Below are positions 1 through 8,686 of a stretch of 64,000 nucleotides of DNA, in pieces. The stretch spans positions 1 to 64,000 of the forward strand of contig JAEWQJ010000002.1 in assembly GCA_023399215.1 (NCBI GenBank), written 5' to 3'. Position numbers and translations under genes: made by a program. Positions within the stretch are counted from its first letter, which is position 1. Each line of letters begins with the position of its first letter. The notes below the pieces were generated by a model. The model ran no database searches. It was not told where the DNA came from and saw only the letters and a program-made list of their open reading frames with translations. The DNA comes from Methanobacteriota archaeon (GTDB lineage: Archaea > Halobacteriota > Methanosarcinia > Methanosarcinales > Methanosarcinaceae).

Positions 1-1868
1 ACTCGGTTCTTGCTGGAGTCATGTATTCAGCCTACCAGCTTTGCTGGCCCGGCGGCTCGCTCTTCTTATTAATAGTTCTGGTTTATGCTATATTCCAGTA
101 TATCTTGGACAACTTCCGGAATGAGTCCAGCGACTACCTCGGGTTTACGGGCATAGTCACCTGTCTGGTAAGTACAATACTTATCCTTCCATTTGTCCAT
201 CCCGATATGGGTTTTTCTCTTTACTATTACTCTTGGTTCCATGTTATCACATCCCTTGGGACAATGGCAGGCTTTGTGGCTTTGAGTCTTATTGAAAGGG
301 AATTCAAAAGAAAGCAAATGAAGGCTTATTACTACCCTCTTATCATCCTCGGAGCTGGCATTCTCGGGTTTATTGTTATTAAAATTGCATCTCCCTCTCT
401 TTATTCCCTGATTATAAATGCTCCAAGCACTGTTTTTGGGATTCAACAGGGAGGACCTTCAACAATTGGTGAAGCTACTTCTATATTTTACAATAGTGGC
501 GTCTTTACCCTATCTAAAGTTTTTTCAAATTTCACTACTACGGGATTTCTCGCTTCTATTCTAGGAATGCTTATTCTGGCTGCAAACCTGTTTAGAAGAC
601 CAAAGCCTCAGGAATTTCTACTTCTTGTCTGGAGTTTCTTTATTCTCCTTACAATTTACGGCCAGAACCGTTTTGCATATTACTATTCAATAAACGTTTC
701 AATCCTGAGTGCATATCTGGGCGGATTGTTACTTGAAAAAGTAAAATGGAGTGAACTTGACCAGAAGTTCAAAAGTGATGTAAAGTCGCTCGCAGATATC
801 CCAAAGGCATTGAAATTCGTCAAAGTACAGCATGTTTTAGCAGTCCTGCTTATTGTGGTATTTCTGATCTATCCGGTATATGAATATGCAATGCTATATG
901 CAGTTGGCTCAGACGAGCCCAATGAGCCGTGGACGGAAGCCTGTACCTGGCTTAGCTCAAACACTCCAGATCCTGGTATGGACTACAATGCCATTTATGA
1001 AGCCCCTACAAACGGAGAACTTTTCAATTATCCTGATACTGCTTATGGTGTTATGTCCTGGTGGGATTATGGGCACTACATAGAGACAATCGGGCACAGG
1101 ATGCCGAATGCTAATCCATTCCAGGCAGGAATTGGAGGCCGCAGGGTAAGCATTAACGAGACAAACCAGCCTGGAGCTGCAACCTTCTTCACAGCTCCGT
1201 CTGAAGAAGAAGCAAGTGCAGTGCTTGAAGCCATAGACCCAAGGTCCGACAAAGCAGGCTCACGATATATAATGTCTGATGCCAAAATGGCCACAGATAT
1301 ATTCGGGGCAATGCCTGCCTGGACTCTTGATACTGATGGGTACTATCAGGCTTACTGGACAGGTAGCCAATATCAGAGCATACCTTCAACTCGATACTTC
1401 AATTCCATGGAGGCAAGGCTGCACATCTTTGATGGAAACGGCTTGAAACAGTACCGTATGGTTCACGAGACTGAGGCCTACCAAACTGACGAGGCCGGGT
1501 ATAAACAGGTCTACAATTACTTCTACGGAGGTAAACTCTCTGAAGTAGATACCGGCTATGTCAAGATCTTCGAGTACGTCAAAGGTGCAAATATAACAGG
1601 TACGGCTTCCCCCAATGAGACCGTTAATATAAACACGACAATTCTTACAAATCAGGGAAGGACCTTTGGATACTCGCAGTCAACAACTGCAGACTCTCAG
1701 GGAAGGTATGAGTTTACAGTGCCTTATTCAACAGACGGCCCGATTACAGGCGAAACACAGTTTGATACTGCACCTTCTGGACCCTATGTAGTGAGTTATG
1801 GAGATACGACAAAAGAAGTGAAAGTAAGTGAAGAAGCCGTATTAAAAGGAGAAGAAGTAACGGTATAA
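1..1868 (+). CDS. aglB: Archaeal oligosaccharyltransferase AglB (STT3 family), 5' end outside the window
   Basis: This enzyme transfers the lipid-linked oligosaccharide to Asn in N-glycosylation sequons on the outer face of the membrane. The frame is open to the first base, so the start lies upstream. The visible part has several hydrophobic segments in its first 290 codons, then a soluble domain opening with the STT3 signature WWDYGH at 1059-1076. That motif is known to form the sequon-binding part of the catalytic site. The last ~90 residues look like a small beta-sandwich that ends in a charged tail. A T-rich stretch follows the stop, and the next gene begins 180 bases on with its own Shine-Dalgarno. 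Identification is firm from WWDYG and the topology. Confidence 0.93.
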   Translation, partial: SVLAGVMYSAYQLCWPGGSLFLLIVLVYAIFQYILDNFRNESSDYLGFTGIVTCLVSTILILPFVHPDMGFSLYYYSWFHVITSLGTMAGFVALSLIEREFKRKQMKAYYYPLIILGAGILGFIVIKIASPSLYSLIINAPSTVFGIQQGGPSTIGEATSIFYNSGVFTLSKVFSNFTTTGFLASILGMLILAANLFRRPKPQEFLLLVWSFFILLTIYGQNRFAYYYSINVSILSAYLGGLLLEKVKWSELDQKFKSDVKSLADIPKALKFVKVQHVLAVLLIVVFLIYPVYEYAMLYAVGSDEPNEPWTEACTWLSSNTPDPGMDYNAIYEAPTNGELFNYPDTAYGVMSWWDYGHYIETIGHRMPNANPFQAGIGGRRVSINETNQPGAATFFTAPSEEEASAVLEAIDPRSDKAGSRYIMSDAKMATDIFGAMPAWTLDTDGYYQAYWTGSQYQSIPSTRYFNSMEARLHIFDGNGLKQYRMVHETEAYQTDEAGYKQVYNYFYGGKLSEVDTGYVKIFEYVKGANITGTASPNETVNINTTILTNQGRTFGYSQSTTADSQGRYEFTVPYSTDGPITGETQFDTAPSGPYVVSYGDTTKEVKVSEEAVLKGEEVTV

Positions 1869-2049
1869 AGCTACGGAGTGCACTATTACTCACTCTGCTT
1901 CACCTTTATTTTCCCTTCTTTTTCCTTTGCTTTTATTTTTGGATTCTATCTTTTCAACCTTATTTTTAAGTCAGGTCTACAGTTTTTTACTTCCCTTTCC
2001 CGCTATCTAGATATACCATTAAAAAAACCTACTTCGCAGGTGAAGTGCG

Positions 2050-2547
2050 ATGAAAACCCCTATCATAGGCCGAGTCTGGAAATTCGGAAACGATATCGAT
2101 ACAGATGTAATTATTCCTGGTAAATACCTGCGGACCAAAGATATGCAGGTTTTTGCAGCTCATGCAATGGAAGGCATTGACCCCGAGTTTGCAAAAAAAG
2201 TAAAACCAGGGGATATTATTGTAGCAGGCAGCAATTTTGGTTGTGGTTCCTCAAGAGAACAGGCTCCCCTTGCTTTAAAACATGCAGGTATAGCCTGCGT
2301 TGTCGCAAAATCTTTCGCAAGGATCTTTTTCCGAAATGCAATTAATGTAGGGTTACCTCTTATTGAAGCCAATATAGAGTGCCAGGAGGGCGATGAGGTC
2401 AGGGTTGATCTGCTAAAAGGCGAGGTTACAGTTTCAGGTAAAGGCACATTCAGAGGAAATAAATTGCCGGATTTCCTTCTCCAGATACTTGCTGACGGCG
2501 GTCTTGTAGCTCATCGAAAAAAAATCCAGAGCGAGCAAAAAGAATAA
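2050..2547 (+). CDS. hacB: Methanogen homoaconitase (AksE/LeuD-type) small subunit
   Basis: The 165-residue protein is the swivelling small subunit of an aconitase-family hydro-lyase. It shows the family start GRVWKFGNDIDTD (residues 7-19) and the GSNFGCGSSREQ block near residue 60. The substrate loop reads YLRT at 26-29. In methanogens YLRT is the reported mark of homoaconitase, which acts on homocitrate homologues for coenzyme B, whereas isopropylmalate isomerase usually has YLVY or similar. An AGGTGA Shine-Dalgarno lies at 2038-2043. A homoisocitrate dehydrogenase-like gene follows 3.4 kb downstream, which agrees with a coenzyme B role. LeuD activity cannot be excluded, and the large subunit is not in the window. 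Confidence 0.85.
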   Translation: MKTPIIGRVWKFGNDIDTDVIIPGKYLRTKDMQVFAAHAMEGIDPEFAKKVKPGDIIVAGSNFGCGSSREQAPLALKHAGIACVVAKSFARIFFRNAINVGLPLIEANIECQEGDEVRVDLLKGEVTVSGKGTFRGNKLPDFLLQILADGGLVAHRKKIQSEQKE

Positions 2548-2644
2548 TTAGTCCAGTAAATATCAAAATATACTGAAAAGTACACCGAAATGTACACTGT
2601 AAGCATACCGGAAATGAATTAAATTTGACAATTACTAAAATAAT

Positions 2645-2690
2645 AGTAATCCAGAATAGTAATCCTGAACGGTAATCCAGAACAGTAACC
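2645..2690. repeat. 13-bp tandem repeat, three copies plus a degenerate fourth
   Basis: The unit is close to AGTAATCCAGAAC, at 2645-2657, 2658-2670 and 2671-2683, with a broken fourth copy after it. It lies in the 216-base gap between hacB and the next gene. A short run of GTACAC-type repeats precedes it at 2570-2600. Function is unknown. Confidence 0.7.
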
Positions 2691-2763
2691 TATAGTCACG
2701 CCTGTAATTGTTGCAATAAAAATTTTATTTCATCTCAGTTGAGTAGTTGCATTATTTAGTCTC

Positions 2764-3696
2764 GTGACTATAGAATCGATAGCCCAAAAAAATCATCCAA
2801 AACAACTGATATCTATGATTTTTCCTGATGAGTATAAGTATGTGGGCGTAACAAAATCCTTCTGCCCGGGCACTGAGGAGCCTATCTATTTCCTGACTAA
2901 CTATCTGATTACAGAAAAGGAAAATCCTCAGACAGGCGAGTACGAATATGCAGTCTATCACGTAAAAAAAAGCGGAGAGGGATTGCTCAGGAAAGTTGAA
3001 GCTCTCGAAACAATAGCCTCAGGAGAAGAGGTGGTAAAGTATGACAGGGAATTGAACATAAAAGACCGCACACTCCTGATCGAGACTGCAGAAAAGCTCT
3101 GTAACGGCAAAGTGAACACAGTAATTTTTACAGGTATGGATAGGCATGTTACTTTTGTTCATGCTCCTGACCTTTCAAGCATTCTTGAGCTAGAAATTCT
3201 TGACGTTGCTCCTCCTTATCCTTCCTGGCTTTCTCTTGTTGTGAAAAGGCTTGAAGCCAGTGGAATTTTCGGGGACCTCCAGGTCAGGTTTACTGAAAAG
3301 GTAATTGACCTCAGGCGTTTTGAAGGAAAAAATACGGTTTTTCCATGTAGTGCGTCTGGACTCGAAGGCAAGTGCCTGGATTCGGATGTGCTCACAGAAA
3401 ATGGACATTTACTTGTAGGATGCGAGATTTCGAAGACTCTTTTTGAGATGCGTTTTCCTGAACTTGAGTATTCTTTTATAAACATCTGTCCTTTCAAGTC
3501 CGAAATAGTTGTGCCCTCAAAAGCTTTTATTACTCGCTGTTGCAGGTCTGAAAATTCAGGGCTTGTAAAGATTTCGGGTTTTGATGGAGCTGTAGTCCAC
3601 TGGGGAGCATCGGAGTACCAGGTGGCTGAAGCCATCCGAAAACTTGTAAATAGCCTCAGGCAGGGTTCAGAGGATTTAAATAGCCAGAGCATATAA
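2764..3696 (+). CDS. Conserved-looking protein of unknown function, Cys-containing
   Basis: I do not recognise this 310-residue protein. It is soluble, with no signal peptide or membrane segment. Seven cysteines are visible, including FPCSASGLEGKC near residues 197-208, GCEISK near 219 and a CC pair near 260. Some may bind metal or form a redox site, which is inference. The annotated start is GTG at 2764 with no evident Shine-Dalgarno. An ATG at 2815 (residue 18) is a possible alternative, also without one. Codon use looks like its neighbours. It lies between the coenzyme B genes hacB and aksF, but large spacers on both sides argue against co-transcription. Confidence 0.75.
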   Translation: MTIESIAQKNHPKQLISMIFPDEYKYVGVTKSFCPGTEEPIYFLTNYLITEKENPQTGEYEYAVYHVKKSGEGLLRKVEALETIASGEEVVKYDRELNIKDRTLLIETAEKLCNGKVNTVIFTGMDRHVTFVHAPDLSSILELEILDVAPPYPSWLSLVVKRLEASGIFGDLQVRFTEKVIDLRRFEGKNTVFPCSASGLEGKCLDSDVLTENGHLLVGCEISKTLFEMRFPELEYSFINICPFKSEIVVPSKAFITRCCRSENSGLVKISGFDGAVVHWGASEYQVAEAIRKLVNSLRQGSEDLNSQSI

Positions 3697-4439
3697 GTGT
3701 ATTCACAAATTAAACTACAGGACTGCTAAGTTTACTTGAAGAAACTTACACTGGAAATTGGTAATTGAAAAAACTGCCGTGTGCGAAATTCAATTTACCT
3801 ATTTTGTACCTTTCTTTTAATATTAATACTGCCTGCTCCTACCTTCCCATTTTCATTAGCTGTTGATGATAAACACGTAGGTTAAAGTCACTCCTAATGG
3901 TCAGTTATAACGATGGGCTTTTAGGCTTTTTTGCTGTCGAACGTTCGTTTTAATGCTAACCGAAAGTACTCACTGAAGATGTCCATAAATTCTAAAATTT
4001 ATTCTTTGAGTATTCGTTTAAGACTTATAAGACTTTTTTACTAAGTTACCTTTTTCATAAAGTAAGCCGAAACTGATCTTGCAAGACGTATAAGTAACAC
4101 ACTTGTGAATTATCGTGTCAGGTGAAAGAGTAATATTCGTGTTATCTTTTTGTCGATAACAGTCTTCTGTGCAAGATTCTGATCAACTTTTATTAATTAT
4201 ACTTTTATATCTAAATCATAAGATTTTTTATTATATATATGTAAGTTCCGTATTAATAGCAATTCTTGACAATATTTGGAAAAAGTTATAATCTATGAAG
4301 ATCATCCATTTAAAGGATCATTTACTGGCAATGCTCGTAATTGAGGGGATTTGAGGGGAACGTCAAATATTTAAGTGACTCCTGTAATCGGAAGCGGGTA
4401 GCTGATTACATAACAAAATTAAGTCTGGGGGGTAATGCT
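3697..4439. other. 743-base AT-rich spacer
   Basis: No credible coding frame is visible on either strand. A TATA-like run (TTATATATAT) at about 4230-4239 could serve the gene starting at 4440, though that would give a leader of about 170 bases. I see no tRNA-like fold and no tandem repeat here. Confidence 0.5.
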
Positions 4440-4841
4440 ATGCTTTTGCTCATGATTGCATGGATTGGTGGATTCATTGTGGGGGTTTTCTTGCTGAAGT
4501 TTTTGTTTGTAACGGTTGCGGTACAGGCTTCACTTGCTTATAACTCAATCATTGGACGTAATATTCAGGGGAAGTATCAGCAGGTGAATGTGATACCTGA
4601 TTTGGTTAAAACTCTCGCGGACAGCAACATCTACCAGCGTTATTCGCTTGATCCGCTGCGTTTTGTAAAATATCCGGCGTTTTATAGAAAAGGCTTTAAG
4701 TTTTTTGACGGGGATCGGGATAAATATGCTGTTTCTTATGAAGGCAACGGTAAATATACCGTCTATAGAAAAGTAAGGGCAGGAATATCGGGCAGTAAAA
4801 CAAAAACAGTGGTTGAGGAAAAGTCTGAAATTAAGGTCTGA
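4440..4841 (+). CDS. Small protein with one N-terminal membrane helix
   Basis: The 133-residue protein begins with a strong hydrophobic segment (residues 1-31), followed by a polar domain of about 100 residues rich in Tyr and Lys. It is therefore probably membrane-anchored, with the domain on one face. The start is ATG at 4440 because GGGGGG lies at 4427-4432 with a 7-base spacer. A longer frame opens at TTG 4341 but has no comparable ribosome site and would put a charged stretch before the helix. I do not recognise a family. The repeat-bearing spacer before mntP follows. Confidence 0.7.
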   Translation: MLLLMIAWIGGFIVGVFLLKFLFVTVAVQASLAYNSIIGRNIQGKYQQVNVIPDLVKTLADSNIYQRYSLDPLRFVKYPAFYRKGFKFFDGDRDKYAVSYEGNGKYTVYRKVRAGISGSKTKTVVEEKSEIKV

Positions 4842-5124
4842 GCAGAACTAAGGTATGAGTAAAGTGAAAGTATCCACACAGCGATTTCATTTAAACACTG
4901 TCTCTTCTAATCATGTTACGCAGACCTTTTGGGCTTAGTCTGCCTGGAGTTTGACGAGAGCTATTTATTATCCCTTATCCTCTCAAAAAGTATTTTTCAT
5001 CAGTTGCCTACACAGAATACATAGTTTTAAATCTTATTGTATATTTATTGAACCACCAAAAAGGTAATAACCAGGCATATATGTATTTTGAGGATTTCAA
5101 GTCTCAAATGGATTTACGTACTGA

Positions 5125-5268
5125 GGCTCTAATTGTCCCTAAATCGCGTGTTAAATCTATAATTATCTTTAAATCACGTGTTAGGTCTTTAAATATCCCA
5201 TAATCATATTTTAAAACTCTAACTACTCCTAAATCATATACTAAAAATTTAACTATCCCGAAAAATCT
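5125..5268. repeat. Degenerate ~32-bp tandem repeat, four to five copies
   Basis: Units share a TCT-AAxTATCCCTAAATCA core followed by a T/A-rich tail and drift by several substitutions each. Copies start near 5128, 5157, 5187, 5218 and 5248. The array occupies the spacer (4842-5298) upstream of mntP and ends just before a TATA-like TTTATAAAAC at 5270-5279. It could be part of the mntP control region, but no regulator site is proven. Confidence 0.55.
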
Positions 5269-5298
5269 CATTTATAAAACGAAACTGGAGTTCACCTA

Positions 5299-5859
5299 AT
5301 GTCTTTCCTGACTAACTTCCTTTTAGGGCTCGGGCTTTCAATGGATGCATTTGCAGTTTCCATGTCCAGCAGTACTACTATACGGCCTTTTCATCTAAAG
5401 GATGCACTGAAGCTTGCCTTCTTTTTTGGAGGATTTCAGGCTTTTATGCCTGTGTTGGGCTGGCTTGGAGGGAGCGCAGTAAGCGGCTTTGTATCAAACT
5501 ATGCTCCCTGGATTGCTTTTGGGCTTCTGGCCTTTATCGGAGGCAAAATGATTTATGAGGCTCTTTACGGAGACCCGGATGGGAAGATAAATTCCCTCAA
5601 TTATCCGGTGCTTCTGATGCTCGCAATCGCTACAAGTATAGATGCCCTTGCCGTGGGAATTAGCTTTGCTTTTCTCAATACTCCCATTCTTGAGCCTGTG
5701 ATTATAATAGGCTGTGTGACCTTTTTCATGTCTTTTTGTGGAGCAGTCCTGGGGTGCAGGATAGGTCATTTTTTTGAGCACGAAGTCGAGATTATTGGAG
5801 GGCTTATTCTCATCGGGATTGGTGGGAAAATCCTTGCCGAACATCTACTCTGGATCTGA
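5299..5859 (+). CDS. mntP: Manganese efflux pump MntP (DUF204)
   Basis: MntP exports Mn2+ across the cytoplasmic membrane. The 186-residue protein has six predicted membrane helices and the two family half-repeats with the acidic motifs SMDAFAVS (14-21) and SIDALAVG (113-120), which are known to be needed for transport. Length is normal. The start is ATG with GGAG a short way upstream. A TATA-like box at 5270-5279 would give a very short leader. It stands alone between a repeat array and aksF, 64 bases away on the same strand. Confidence 0.93.
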   Translation: MSFLTNFLLGLGLSMDAFAVSMSSSTTIRPFHLKDALKLAFFFGGFQAFMPVLGWLGGSAVSGFVSNYAPWIAFGLLAFIGGKMIYEALYGDPDGKINSLNYPVLLMLAIATSIDALAVGISFAFLNTPILEPVIIIGCVTFFMSFCGAVLGCRIGHFFEHEVEIIGGLILIGIGGKILAEHLLWI

Positions 5860-5923
5860 CAAATCCTGGAAGTCTCAAAAAGTTACGCCAGATTCATATA
5901 CCCCTAACTAAGATGCAGTTAAT

Positions 5924-6916
5924 ATGAGACTGGCTGTAATCGAAGGTGATGGTATAGGCAGGGAAGTAATCCCTGCGGCTGTTAAAGTCCTTGATGCCTT
6001 CGGGCTTGAGTTTGAAAAAGTTCCTCTGGAGCTTGGCTATACCCGGTGGGAAAGGACAGGAACTGCAATATCAAATGATGATCTGGAAACTATAAAGGGG
6101 TGCGATGCTGTCCTTTTTGGGGCAATTACTACTGTACCGGACCCGAATTACAAAAGTGTGCTCCTGACCATACGAAAGGAATTGGATCTATATGCTAATG
6201 TCAGGCCTGTAAAACCTCTGCCCGGCATAATCGGGGTTACCGGGAGAAACGATTTTGATTTTATTATTGTCAGGGAAAACACTGAAGGGCTCTATTCGGG
6301 AATTGAGGAAATAGGTCCCGAAATCTCCTGGACGAAAAGAGTCGTTACCCGGAAAGGTTCCGAGCGGATTGCAGAATCTGCCTGTAAGCTTGCAAAGAAA
6401 AGAAAGAACAAGCTGACCATTGTTCATAAATCCAATGTCCTGAAATCCGATAAACTTTTCCTCGATGTTTGCAGGCAAACCGCCAGTGCTAACGGCGTGG
6501 AATATGAGGATATGCTGGTTGACTCGATGGCTTACAACCTTATTATGCATCCTGAAAGGTATGACATTGTGGTTACAACGAACCTCTTCGGAGACATTTT
6601 GAGTGATATGTGCGCAGCCCTTGTAGGAAGTCTCGGCCTTGTCCCGAGTGCCAATATAGGGGATAAATATGCCTTCTTCGAACCTGTGCATGGGAGCGCA
6701 CCTGACATTGCCGGAAAGGGCATTGCAAACCCGCTTGCTGCAATCCTCTGTGTAAAGATGCTGCTCGAATGGATGGGAGAACCTCGATCTCAAATTATCG
6801 ATGAGGCAATAGCTTATGTGCTTCAAAAGAAAATCATCACTCCTGACCTCGGGGGGACGGCTAGCACAATGGAAGTCGGAAACGCAGTTGCGGAATATGT
6901 GGTGAGTAATATGTGA
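5924..6916 (+). CDS. aksF: Homoisocitrate / 3-isopropylmalate dehydrogenase family enzyme
   Basis: This NAD(P)-dependent beta-decarboxylating dehydrogenase has 330 residues. Visible motifs are GDGIG (8-12), the substrate-binding RPVKPLPG (94-101), RENTEGLYSG (117-126), the catalytic Lys region HKSNVLK (168-174), the Asp-rich NLFGDILSD (220-228) and the nucleotide loop EPVHGSAPDI (253-262). In methanogens one paralogue makes coenzyme B precursors (AksF) and another makes leucine (LeuB). The nearby YLRT-type homoaconitase subunit favours AksF, but sequence alone does not exclude LeuB. The long antisense frame beneath it is a shadow. Confidence 0.85.
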   Translation: MRLAVIEGDGIGREVIPAAVKVLDAFGLEFEKVPLELGYTRWERTGTAISNDDLETIKGCDAVLFGAITTVPDPNYKSVLLTIRKELDLYANVRPVKPLPGIIGVTGRNDFDFIIVRENTEGLYSGIEEIGPEISWTKRVVTRKGSERIAESACKLAKKRKNKLTIVHKSNVLKSDKLFLDVCRQTASANGVEYEDMLVDSMAYNLIMHPERYDIVVTTNLFGDILSDMCAALVGSLGLVPSANIGDKYAFFEPVHGSAPDIAGKGIANPLAAILCVKMLLEWMGEPRSQIIDEAIAYVLQKKIITPDLGGTASTMEVGNAVAEYVVSNM

Positions 6917-6937
6917 GGAACAATATACAGGATCGGC

Positions 6938-7010
6938 GCAGTTCAACCAGGTAACGTAGTTCAACTTGATAACATAGTTCAACCTGGTAAAAGCAGTTCA
7001 ACCGGGCAGG
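6938..7010. repeat. 18-bp tandem repeat, four copies
   Basis: The unit is close to GCAGTTCAACCTGGTAAC. Copies lie at 6938-6955, 6956-6973, 6974-6991 and 6993-7010, the last after one inserted base. The array starts 21 bases after the aksF stop. It is too short in period and lacks spacers, so it is not a CRISPR. Confidence 0.8.
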
Positions 7011-7129
7011 ATGGATCGCCTCCTGTCAGGGGAGAGTTTTTAATGTTTTAAGCCCTTTTTTATAATAAGGCGCAGTTACATTTTTATCAAAAATGACTGC
7101 GCACTTAAATTCTGACTTACCGCTAACGA

Positions 7130-7777
7130 ATGAATGGGGGGTTCATTCTGCGTCAATTTTTTGATATCTCACTGCCTATTACGGAAGAAATGGTTGTATA
7201 TCCGGGAAAGCCGTGGCCTTCTATTAAGAGGTATGCCTCTGTCCCGAGGGATAAGGTAAACGAGTCTATCCTGACTCTTGGAAGCCATACAGGTACTCAT
7301 GTAGAGTCCAGGTTGCATCTTCAGGAAGGTAAAGAAGGAGCTGCTGGCTTGCCTCTTGATCATTTTTATGGAAAGTGCAGGGTTTTTGACCTCGCTCTGG
7401 TAGAAAGTGAAATTCATAGGCAGGACCTTGAAGAATTTGAAATCGGACCTGAAGAAATAGTGCTTCTCAAGACCAGAAATTCGGCTCTTGGGTACGTGAA
7501 ATTCCTTGAGAATTATGTACACCTTAAAATGGATGCAGCTGAATACCTCGTCAATGTCGGAATCAAAACTCTGGGATTTGATTACCTGAGCATCAAAAAA
7601 CCTGACGGGGACGATGAGGTCCGTGAACTGCTTATAAATAATACGACTTTATTTTTAGGACTTAACCTTGCCGGCGTTCCTGAGGGGGAATATACATTCA
7701 TAGGTCTGCCTCTCCGTATAGATACGGACGGAGCTCCGGCGAGAGTAATACTTGTAAAAGAAGAACACATTTCATAA
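7130..7777 (+). CDS. Cyclase-family metal hydrolase (kynurenine-formamidase-like), copy 1
   Basis: The protein belongs to the cyclase superfamily of Mn/Zn hydrolases. It shows the family start FFDISLPITEEMVVYPG and the metal motif SHTGTHVE (near 52-59). Family members usually have HxGTHxDxPxH. Here the Asp is Glu and the following HL sits in RLHLQEG, a small departure. The frame opens with ATG at 7130 without an upstream Shine-Dalgarno. GGGGGG at 7136-7141 instead lies 6 bases before an in-frame CTG at 7148, so the true N-terminus may be residue 7. A second family member is at 35843. The substrate is unknown. Confidence 0.82.
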   Translation: MNGGFILRQFFDISLPITEEMVVYPGKPWPSIKRYASVPRDKVNESILTLGSHTGTHVESRLHLQEGKEGAAGLPLDHFYGKCRVFDLALVESEIHRQDLEEFEIGPEEIVLLKTRNSALGYVKFLENYVHLKMDAAEYLVNVGIKTLGFDYLSIKKPDGDDEVRELLINNTTLFLGLNLAGVPEGEYTFIGLPLRIDTDGAPARVILVKEEHIS

Positions 7778-8291
7778 TAAAAACAAATGTCGAGTCAATC
7801 ATCAAGGATTCAATGATTCCAAATAATTGCAATCAATTTTATACGACATTTTGTGGTTGACTCTACAATAGGAAATACAGAAAAATACAATAATTACAGC
7901 AAATGTTTTCAAAAATAGTTATAAAAAATTGACTTCAAAATTTATCCTGTATAGTTGGGATAGAAATTACAGGTTTTAGATGGAACCGGTTGAAAAGTAA
8001 GTTTCTCTCCGCCTTTAATTTTCGTCGGAAGTTCTTTATGTTTCCGGTTTTTTTCTGACTTTTCTTGAAGTTTGCGTCTCAGTTGGTCTGTTCTTGAGAT
8101 TTGCTTTTCTGATCTGATCTGTTCTTGAGATCCACTTCGATTGACTTATTTTGAAACTTACTTCTCAACGTTCCAGTTCTTTAGAGGTTTTACATCATTT
8201 TGATTCGCAGTTTTTAATTTGCAGTTGTCCAATTCGCAGTTTTTTATTCTATGACTCAAGTGCTTCCAGGCTAGTAGTCAATAATCCGATT
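7778..8291. other. Spacer without a recognisable gene
   Basis: The stretch is AT-rich. A plus-strand frame of 66 codons starting at 8151 has no Shine-Dalgarno and a composition unlike a protein, so I leave it out. Short direct repeats of TGATCTG-TTCTTGAGAT are visible near 8090-8130. I see nothing else. Confidence 0.4.
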
Positions 8292-8429
8292 TTATATACT
8301 CATTACTGGAGCTTTTTGTTTAAGTGTATACATATCTTCAAATTGTACTGAGGAATTTATGTTTCTGTAACTTTCAAACTGCTCATAATACTGAGCACGC
8401 TCGATCAATCCTTTGAATATTTCCTCCAT
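8292..8429 (-). CDS. Possible small protein, 45 residues
   Basis: A minus-strand ATG at 8429 is preceded by a perfect GAGGTGA at 8435-8441 with a 5-base spacer. The frame runs 45 codons to TAA at 8292. The product starts MEEIFKGLIERAQYYEQF, is soluble, and is helix-prone in its first half. It lies about 260 bases downstream of fprA on the same strand, so it could be a trailing gene of the redox cluster or have its own promoter. I do not recognise it. The ribosome site is the main support. Confidence 0.5.
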   Translation of the reverse strand: MEEIFKGLIERAQYYEQFESYRNINSSVQFEDMYTLKQKAPVMSI

Positions 8430-8567
8430 TGTATTCACCTCTATTTCCAAAAACTACTTCAGTACTTATTAATCTCAGCCTAGCAGAGTGAAAGTATTTC
8501 TCGTAAGATGCCCGGCAAAAATTCCAGGCTCTATGCTATTGAGGGTGAAAACCTTTCCGGAAGGCTT

Positions 8568-8645
8568 TCAAAAAATGGAGTCAAAAATGGAGTCAAAATG
8601 GAGTCAAAAATGGAATCAAAAAATGGAATCAAAAAATGGAAAATT
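8568..8645. repeat. 11-13-bp tandem repeat, about six copies
   Basis: The unit is close to TCAAAAAATGGAG and its A-run varies from four to six, giving periods of 11 to 13 bases. It lies between the fprA stop (8687) and the small frame ending at 8429. The variable A-run suggests replication slippage. The motif TCAAAAATGGAG contains an ATGGAG, but no extended frame results. Confidence 0.75.
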
Positions 8646-8686
8646 CTAAGAGAAAAAAAGTTAAATGGAGAGCCGGAATAAAATAA

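Noticed and set aside
1878..2123. 81-codon plus-strand frame before hacB
   Set aside because: Phe-rich spacer translation overlapping the hacB start in another frame.
3216..3692. 158-codon minus-strand frame
   Set aside because: Antisense to the 310-residue protein, no ribosome site.
6188..6982. 264-codon minus-strand frame
   Set aside because: Lies antisense to aksF, which has all family motifs; composition is that of a shadow frame.
8151..8351. 66-codon plus-strand frame
   Set aside because: No ribosome site; it overlaps a better-supported minus-strand small gene.
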